DNA of 18,918 nucleotides from Deltaproteobacteria bacterium (GTDB lineage: Bacteria; Desulfobacterota_B; Binatia; UBA9968), in assembly GCA_005879255.1 (NCBI GenBank), contig VBKY01000272.1:1-18918 (forward strand), read 5' to 3'. The translations under genes were made by a program, and so were the position numbers. The notes below the pieces were generated by a model, which did no database searches, was not told the DNA's origin, and saw only the letters and a program-made list of their open reading frames with translations. Below are positions 14,601-18,918 of this stretch, in pieces (position 1 is the first letter of the stretch; the number at the start of each line of letters is the position of its first letter).

Positions 14601-14731
14601 CGGGTAGTCGCCTCAGTAACATCCACTGGACAATTCCTATATGGCTGGATGCTTTTTAAAGTTTACCCACTGTGTTAATGGGTTGGGAAAGATTATTTGA
14701 TCGAGGATTTATTCTAGATGGTGATGGCAGA

Positions 14732-15262
14732 ATGAAAGATCGATTGTTTCTCTCGGGTATTGGTATTGTATCTTTTCTGGTGCTCTTGACTGTGGGATTC
14801 ATTCTGGTGGGCCGGCAGGCGCAGATCCGAGGAGATTACGAAGTCTCGGTCTTACCCGCTCTCAACGCCGTCCTCAACGGGACAAGCGCCATATTACTCA
14901 CCGTCGGCTACCTCTTCATCAGACGGAAAAAGGTGGCGGCCCACAAGACATGCATGTTGATGGCCTTTGGATCCTCCTCCTTATTTCTTGTCTCCTATCT
15001 GATATACCACTTTAAGGTTGGCTCGATACCCTTTCCTGGACAGGGCGGGATTCGACCGGTCTATTTCGCGCTCCTGATCTCTCACATCATCTTAGCCGCT
15101 GTTATCGTTCCATTAGCGTTGACCACAATCTATCGTGCCTGGAACGAGCAGTTTGATAAACATATGCTGATTGCTCGTCGGACGCTTCCTATTTGGCTCT
15201 ACGTGTCGGTCACCGGTGTAGTTGTCTATTGGATGCTTTATTGGCTTTACCCGCAGCCATAG
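14732..15262 (+). CDS. DUF420 family membrane protein (oxidase-assembly associated)
   Basis: A 176-residue integral membrane protein of the DUF420 family, with about five helices (roughly residues 6-27, 41-61, 75-93, 110-133 and 151-173). Diagnostic text is LPALNAVLNGTSAILLTVGY, the IRRKKVAAHKTCML loop, SYLIYH, an FPGQGGIRPVYF loop and the closing TLPIWLYVSVTGVVVYWML. Histidines 71, 93, 118 and 144 lie at the conserved positions. Family members are often encoded with haem-copper oxidase or SCO/CtaG-type genes and are thought to help in oxidase assembly. The start is uncertain: ATG at 14732 gives the best first helix, while GTG/ATG at 14672/14678 would add 20 or 18 residues. None has a strong ribosome-binding site. 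The surrounding YHS and methyltransferase remnants suggest this is a survivor of a decayed copper/oxidase locus. Confidence 0.85.
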   Translation: MKDRLFLSGIGIVSFLVLLTVGFILVGRQAQIRGDYEVSVLPALNAVLNGTSAILLTVGYLFIRRKKVAAHKTCMLMAFGSSSLFLVSYLIYHFKVGSIPFPGQGGIRPVYFALLISHIILAAVIVPLALTTIYRAWNEQFDKHMLIARRTLPIWLYVSVTGVVVYWMLYWLYPQP

Positions 15263-15593
15263 CGCACACTGTGACATCTAAATTCAGAGCAATCCTTCAG
15301 AAGCCGCTCCGATCATACAATCCCTGGTAGTTAAAAGGTCCTTTTGGCAAAGCCTAAGTTATTCTATAGGATCGTTTTTGCGAAAACTAAAGTTTGGTAA
15401 AACAAGGTCTTGTTCCATTCGTTTTATTTGTTGACGGACTCTGCCGCCAACGGCAAGTAACCCCTCCTTCCCAGGGGTTCTTGCTTTGCTATTATTTTAC
15501 TGCAAGAAAATTTATGCAGCTAACCCGCCTGCCGGCAAGGCAGGTTCGTCCGGGTCTCGTGGGGCGTCGTTGGATTTGAAATGCTCTGTGAGA
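15263..15593. other. intergenic stretch with two hairpins
   Basis: No gene seen. A 7-bp stem AACCCCT / AGGGGTT (15459-15465, 15473-15479) precedes CTTGCTTTGCTATTATTTT, so it could be a weak transcription end. A second stem CCTGCC / GGCAGG (15528-15533, 15539-15544) has loop GGCAA and lies just past the converging gene's end. The rest is AT-rich and without signals I can name. Confidence 0.5.
15459..15479 (+). terminator. candidate hairpin transcription end
   Basis: Stem AACCCCT / AGGGGTT of 7 bp with loop CCTTCCC, followed by a broken T-rich tract. It lies about 200 bases after the DUF420 stop, between two converging genes. The T-run is interrupted, so strength is doubtful. Confidence 0.4.
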
Positions 15594-15896
15594 TTATCGA
15601 TCAGCGCGTCGTAAGTTCGAAGTCTGTCCCGATACGGGCCCGCTCTCGCCTACTACGAAAAGAGCGTCCTGAACGTCCGGCGCCAGAGCTCGGACGTAGA
15701 GAGACTGGTCTTCCTTCTCCACGACGATGTCAGATCGGCTAAGAAAGGCTGATCGAAGACTTTCAGGAAATTCGATCCTGGTAAGCCGCTGAGCGGAGAT
15801 AGAAACGGGAATTGGTTTTCCTTTCCACTTGGCGATCCTCGCGTCAAGAATTGATGGCAATACCAAGAGAGCCAGCATAATGAACAGACGACGCAT
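15594..15896 (-). CDS. small secreted protein with TraK-like sequence
   Basis: A 100-residue protein with an N-terminal signal peptide (MRRLFIMLALLVLPSILDA; charged start, hydrophobic core). The mature part reads PIPVSISAQRLTRIEFPESL, then RSAFLSRSDIVVEKEDQSLY and VRALAPDVQDALFVVGESG. The 'V-S---LTRI-FP' and 'LFV--ESG' phrases recall the N-terminal domain of TraK/secretin-like proteins of F-type conjugative secretion systems. That likeness is by eye only. Full TraK is about 240 residues, so if related this is a truncated form. The frame ends in NLRRADR, while an overlapping frame reads RLRTYDALIDNLTEHFK, so a late frameshift is possible. No strong ribosome-binding site is seen before the ATG. 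No other secretion genes are present. Confidence 0.5.
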   Translation of the reverse strand: MRRLFIMLALLVLPSILDARIAKWKGKPIPVSISAQRLTRIEFPESLRSAFLSRSDIVVEKEDQSLYVRALAPDVQDALFVVGESGPVSGQTSNLRRADR

Positions 15897-16065
15897 GAGG
15901 CAGAGATTACCCGATGAAATGACTTAAGAGACTCGTGTAATGGAGACAAAACACGGCTGAAAAAGGTAGTTTTTAATCAAGCGGACCCGTCGTTGAATCC
16001 AGGCCGTGCATCAAATACGCTATTTAAGAGCGGCAATAACAATTGATCATACGTGGAAGACTATA

Positions 16066-16713
16066 ATGATTATCGCCTACGTCCAGACACGGGAACGGAT
16101 GGTACAGGAACAGCTTGTACGCAGGGGGATCAATGACCCTCGCGTGCTTCGGGCGATGGCTAAGATACCACGTCACTTGTTCGTTGAAAGCGAATTGTGG
16201 GACCAGGCGTATGAAGATCATCCGCTGCCTATCGGCGCGAATCAGACCATTTCGCAACCTTATATGGTAGCGCTCATGGCTGAGGCGCTTGAACTCACAG
16301 GAGCGGAAAGAGTGCTTGAAGTAGGAACCGGCTCGGGTTATGCGGCGGCAGTCCTGAGTGAGCTATGCGCCGAGGTCTTTTCTGTTGAGGTGGTGGAAGA
16401 GCTTGCTTTGAAAGCCCGCACCATCTTAGGCAGCCTGGGCTGCAGGAACGTCTCGGTTCTCGTGGGCGACGGAACCCTTGGCTGGGAGGAGCAGTCTCCT
16501 TACGACGCCGTTGTCATCTCTGCTGCTGCACCCTGTATTCCCCGCCCGCTTGTTGAACAGCTAAAGATACCCGGTTATCTCGTATTCCCAATGGGCGAGA
16601 AAGAGCTTCAAAGTCTGGTGCGCATTCGTAAAGACAGAGCAGGAATTCGAGAGGAATATTTGGGAGAGTGTCACTTCGTAAGACTAAGGGGAAGATATGG
16701 GTGGGAAGATTAA
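16066..16713 (+). CDS. pcm: protein-L-isoaspartate O-methyltransferase
   Basis: A 215-residue cytosolic enzyme that methylates L-isoaspartyl residues in damaged proteins using S-adenosylmethionine, starting their repair. It matches the family's usual length. Diagnostic parts are IPRHLFVESELWDQAYEDHP near residues 34-53 and the PIGANQTISQPYMVALMAEAL block at 55-75. The SAM-binding motif I is VLEVGTGSGYAAAVLSEL at 83-100, followed by VEVVEEL, GDG at 134-136 and the PYDAVVISAAAP motif II at 145-156. The start at 16066 is preferred because GGAAGA lies just upstream and it gives the standard length; a GTG at 16006 would add 20 residues. It stands alone, with neighbours on the opposite strand, so it is probably transcribed singly. 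Confidence 0.95.
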   Translation: MIIAYVQTRERMVQEQLVRRGINDPRVLRAMAKIPRHLFVESELWDQAYEDHPLPIGANQTISQPYMVALMAEALELTGAERVLEVGTGSGYAAAVLSELCAEVFSVEVVEELALKARTILGSLGCRNVSVLVGDGTLGWEEQSPYDAVVISAAAPCIPRPLVEQLKIPGYLVFPMGEKELQSLVRIRKDRAGIREEYLGECHFVRLRGRYGWED

Positions 16714-16882
16714 TTTAGTCGGTTATGCAAAAAACATAATGCCTAACTGAAATTGTCCCACACGGCATCCGTCCGTTGCGTGTGAATTAGAATGCACTTT
16801 GAACGAACACCCGTCGTTAGCGACGTCGCCCTTGAACGGCACGTCGAACGGCCTTCCCTTCGCAGGGCCAACACCGCCCAGT

Positions 16883-17617
16883 TCATCGTTGGGGTATCAG
16901 CTCGAAGATCGGGTACCGTCCGGTCAATAGCCGAAAGGCTTCGGTCGGAGAGCCGGCGGGCACCGGGAAATACCGCTGCACCGTCAGCTTGTAACGGTCG
17001 AGATATGACTTCAGGATCTCCGGCTTTTCGTCGTCTGAAAGTATACGTATGCCGAACTGCTCGGACCGCCGTCCTTTCTTCAGTGATACCGTACCGCTCG
17101 CGACGGCGTTGCGTACCCACTGCGTGTACCCGCGGGGCGCCACCAAGTATCGCTTGCCGTCTCGACTGAGCACATCCACTGGAGTCGAGTAGACTCGCCC
17201 GCTCTTTCGGCCACGTACTTGGAGCAGATAGTTGTGCGGTAGACCTAGCCCGAGCCCAACGAGAAGTCCGAAGAGCTTGTTGAATGCCCGATCGAGCGTC
17301 GTGGGTGGGTTGAAGTGCTCACTTTCTTGTTTCTTCGCCAGATCATTTTCAATCGCTGGTGTGCTCGGCACAGTTAGTGAATCCGTGACGTGGAGCCTAG
17401 CCACCACGAGTTCGTCGATCTCAAGTCGTCGGATTCGTGAGCGACCAATCACGAGCCGACCAATCGCCAAAGCACCGATAGATAGTGCACCGATTGCTAA
17501 GGCGCCTACGGCCAGCGCTCCCACCGCCTGTGCACCGATCTTCAGCGCCCGAATATGAGGGGGTACCTTTTCGTTCGACATTGACTCGAGCTCGTCGGCA
17601 ATCGGTTGGTGTTGCAC
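16883..17617 (-). CDS. IGAL-repeat domain fused to DDN-type deazaflavin-dependent oxidoreductase
   Basis: A 244-residue two-part protein. Residues 26-75 form ten five-residue units with the pattern (A/V/S)(I/V)G(A/R)L, from KIGAQ and AVGAL through AIGRL to EIDEL and VVARL. This perfect five-residue period suggests a pentapeptide-like beta solenoid. A polar linker (about 78-105) leads to a C-terminal domain (about 108-244) with YLLQVRGRKSGRVYSTPVDV, YLVAPRGYTQWVRNAVASG and RYFPVP. That is the signature of the nitroreductase-family deazaflavin-dependent (DDN/F420) group. Such enzymes reduce substrates with F420H2 or related flavins; whether this host makes F420 cannot be seen. The start is GTG at 17617 (AGGA upstream) or ATG at 17581, which leaves the repeat whole. 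Neither domain looks truncated. The combination is unusual to me, although I cannot say how widespread it is. Confidence 0.8.
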   Translation of the reverse strand: MQHQPIADELESMSNEKVPPHIRALKIGAQAVGALAVGALAIGALSIGALAIGRLVIGRSRIRRLEIDELVVARLHVTDSLTVPSTPAIENDLAKKQESEHFNPPTTLDRAFNKLFGLLVGLGLGLPHNYLLQVRGRKSGRVYSTPVDVLSRDGKRYLVAPRGYTQWVRNAVASGTVSLKKGRRSEQFGIRILSDDEKPEILKSYLDRYKLTVQRYFPVPAGSPTEAFRLLTGRYPIFELIPQR

Positions 17618-17779
17618 GGAACCATTTTTTCCTGAAGCGCGTTACCTCTGGTACTGAAAGCGCAGTACTCTCGAATAGACCAAACTCCGACTTACTGAAA
17701 GTACCGAGCAGAATATCCCGTCGTCGATATTTCAACAATTACGGCGATTCTCTTTTAGTCCCTGAAGTCTTGTCAAATA

Positions 17780-18050
17780 CTATTCCTGAGCGAGGAAGTT
17801 CTGACGGCAGCCGATGGCAACCGCGAAGTGCCCTCTTGTGCGACAAATAAGAAACAAACATCCAGCAAAATAAAGATTGACAAAGGGAGAACCGATTCGT
17901 GTCTCAGACGATTCCGCTCTTAGATCATTTGCAATCTCTCGGAATTCGGGGGCGGCTTCGAGGTCGACGATTTCCTGAGCGAGAACGTCTGGATCAGGGA
18001 GGTTGTCGGACTCTTCGAGGGTTTCGTCTCTTTTCTCCTTGCGGATCAGG
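17780..18050 (-). pseudogene. probable HsdM (type I methyltransferase) C-terminal remnant
   Basis: On the minus strand a frame reads LIRKEKRDETLEESDNLPDP then DVLAQEIVDLEAAPEFREIA and NDL. HsdM subunits of type I restriction-modification systems often end with NLPDP-V-A-EIVEDLEAALEQFREIA-DL. The likeness is clear over about 32 residues but two short deletions seem to shorten the last helix, and the frame then runs on through unrelated codons to a stop at 17780. Nothing upstream resembles the methylase core, so this would be a severed tail. An opposite-strand frame at 17899-18117 covers the same bases without recognisable content. Identification rests on memory of the family end and is moderate at best. 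Confidence 0.4.
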
Positions 18051-18170
18051 TGTGCAGCACTTTTGCTTCGATGCTGGACTTGACCACCAACATCTTTACT
18101 TCAGGCGGGAAAGTTAGGAAAGAAAGGCCGGGCCGCGATTTCAGCAACTGAGTCACGCTCCGCTTTGCCT

Positions 18171-18644
18171 TCACTGTTCATGACAGGGAACCGCCAGAAC
18201 CGGACACTGGGCTTTGCGCAGAACCTTTTCTGTAATGCTGCCTAGCATCATACGGGCAAGCCCGCTACGACCGTGGGTAGACATGATGACGATGTCGACG
18301 GCGTTATCCTTTGCCCACTCAACGATCAGATCGTGAGGTTCGCCCATCTCGACAATTTCCTTGATCACCACATCCCTCATCGACGGCGACAGGTGACGCG
18401 TTACGAAGTCGTGGAGAAGCTCCCTGTGGCTCTCGCGCAAATAACTTAGTTGCTCTTCGACCTTGGACGCAGTCGAGCTTTTTTCCAAGAGGCGCGCGTG
18501 CGCCACAAATTCTTCAGTTCGTAGGACATGACAAACGACCACTTGGGCTGCCAGGACTTTGGCTAAGTTTACCGCATAAACGAGGCCTTTGGCGGAAAGG
18601 GCTGACAAGTCGGTCGGCACGAGAATCGTTTTTATCACGTCCAT
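18171..18644 (-). CDS. universal stress protein, UspA family
   Basis: A 157-residue cytosolic Usp-fold protein. It starts IKTILVPTDLSALSAKGLVY, the standard first strand and helix, and carries the nucleotide-binding end motif STHGRSGLARMMLGSITEKVL with the second Gly-x9-Gly-Ser part intact. It ends with the usual CPVLAVP strand. The first Gly of the ATP motif is Ser here, as in many ATP-binding members. The start at 18644 is chosen because GGAGG lies five bases before that ATG; an upstream in-frame ATG at 18659 would place the ribosome-binding site inside the gene. Such proteins bind ATP and promote survival under starvation, oxidative or metal stress. It appears to be a single-gene unit. Confidence 0.93.
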   Translation of the reverse strand: MDVIKTILVPTDLSALSAKGLVYAVNLAKVLAAQVVVCHVLRTEEFVAHARLLEKSSTASKVEEQLSYLRESHRELLHDFVTRHLSPSMRDVVIKEIVEMGEPHDLIVEWAKDNAVDIVIMSTHGRSGLARMMLGSITEKVLRKAQCPVLAVPCHEQ

Positions 18645-18918
18645 CTCAACCTCCGGCATGGCGATTCATTGGAAAGTCGCACCACAAATACGTTCGTATC
18701 CATCGCCGGTGATGCTACTTATTATGAAGATTAAAGACAAGGAATAAATTACACCAGTCGATGGGTCTCACAACCCAGACGAAAGACCGCGCCATCTTCT
18801 CTAGACCCAAATCTCTGCCGGCTCCTAGTCCTCGGAAATCGAATCGGCCAAGCGGCTTCTTCGCTCGGGTCACCCCTTAGGCAGGATAGTCCAGAAACAA
18901 AGGCCGGGCCCCAATTAC
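18645..18918. other. window end without a recognisable gene
   Basis: Upstream region of the stress-protein gene and then about 200 bases with no convincing coding frame, RNA or repeat. A promoter for the stress protein is expected here but I cannot place it with confidence. Confidence 0.5.

Noticed and set aside
17465..17545. Short tandem-like DNA repeats
   Set aside because: They encode the five-residue IGAL units of the fusion protein and differ at the base level, so they are coding repeats rather than a separate repeat locus.
17899..18117. 72-codon plus-strand frame
   Set aside because: Arginine- and cysteine-rich without recognisable content; the opposite strand carries the HsdM-like text.
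1..18918. CRISPR array or insertion sequence with transposase
   Set aside because: No regularly spaced 25-40 bp repeats and no transposase or integrase motif were found on either strand; the repeats present are dispersed intergenic elements.

Overview
The window looks like a piece of the chromosome of an uncultured, moderately GC-rich soil or sediment bacterium. The gene repertoire (orphan solute-binding proteins, Asp/Glu-racemase-like and cupin enzymes, an F420-type DDN protein) and the intergenic GTTCAAGGTTCAA-type and CACGAAGGACACGAAG-type repeats recall, from memory, genomes of the Methylomirabilota/Rokubacteria, Binatota/'Deltaproteobacteria' or Tectomicrobia kind. That placement is inference; no 16S or ribosomal gene is present.

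Left part (1-12430): an accessory catabolic cluster. Plus strand: the 3' part of a periplasmic solute-binding protein (1-852), an Asp/Glu/hydantoin-racemase-fold protein lacking both usual catalytic cysteines (1094-1870), and two related double-cupin proteins (1988-3223, 3531-4697). Minus strand: a zinc medium-chain dehydrogenase (4786-5886) and a Rieske ring-hydroxylating oxygenase large subunit (6146-7507). Plus strand again, divergent from the Rieske gene: a third bicupin (7833-8864), a second solute-binding protein (about 8983-10134) and a class II aldolase/adducin-family enzyme (10248-11006). Minus strand: an ornithine-cyclodeaminase C-terminal remnant (11037-11260) and a frameshifted M24 creatinase-like gene (11277-12430). 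Read together, these suggest capture and breakdown of an aromatic or phenoxy carboxylic acid: Rieske oxygenation or demethylation, dehydrogenation, decarboxylation by a PhtC-like class II aldolase, and ring cleavage by a gentisate-dioxygenase-like cupin. Substrate and order of steps are not fixed by the sequence. No regulator, permease, ATPase or Rieske reductase lies in the window.

Junction (12431-14660): no intact gene. At 12955-12999 on the minus strand is a clean 3' fragment of tRNA-Gly(CCC), from anticodon loop to CCA, which looks like an attachment-site scar. A 15-bp direct repeat lies on both sides of it. Beyond it are remnants: a YHS metal-binding domain (one frameshift), an isoprenylcysteine-methyltransferase-like protein (frameshift plus stop) and a probable CBS-domain piece.

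Right part (14660-18918): ordinary and decayed genes on alternating strands. These are a DUF420 membrane protein, a small secreted protein with TraK-like sequence, protein-L-isoaspartate methyltransferase (pcm), a fusion of a pentapeptide-periodic IGAL repeat domain to a DDN-type deazaflavin oxidoreductase, a probable HsdM C-terminal remnant and a universal stress protein. The most interesting points are the cysteine-less racemase homologue beside the cupins, the duplicated bicupin with one lost metal site, the tRNA-Gly scar, and the IGAL-DDN fusion.
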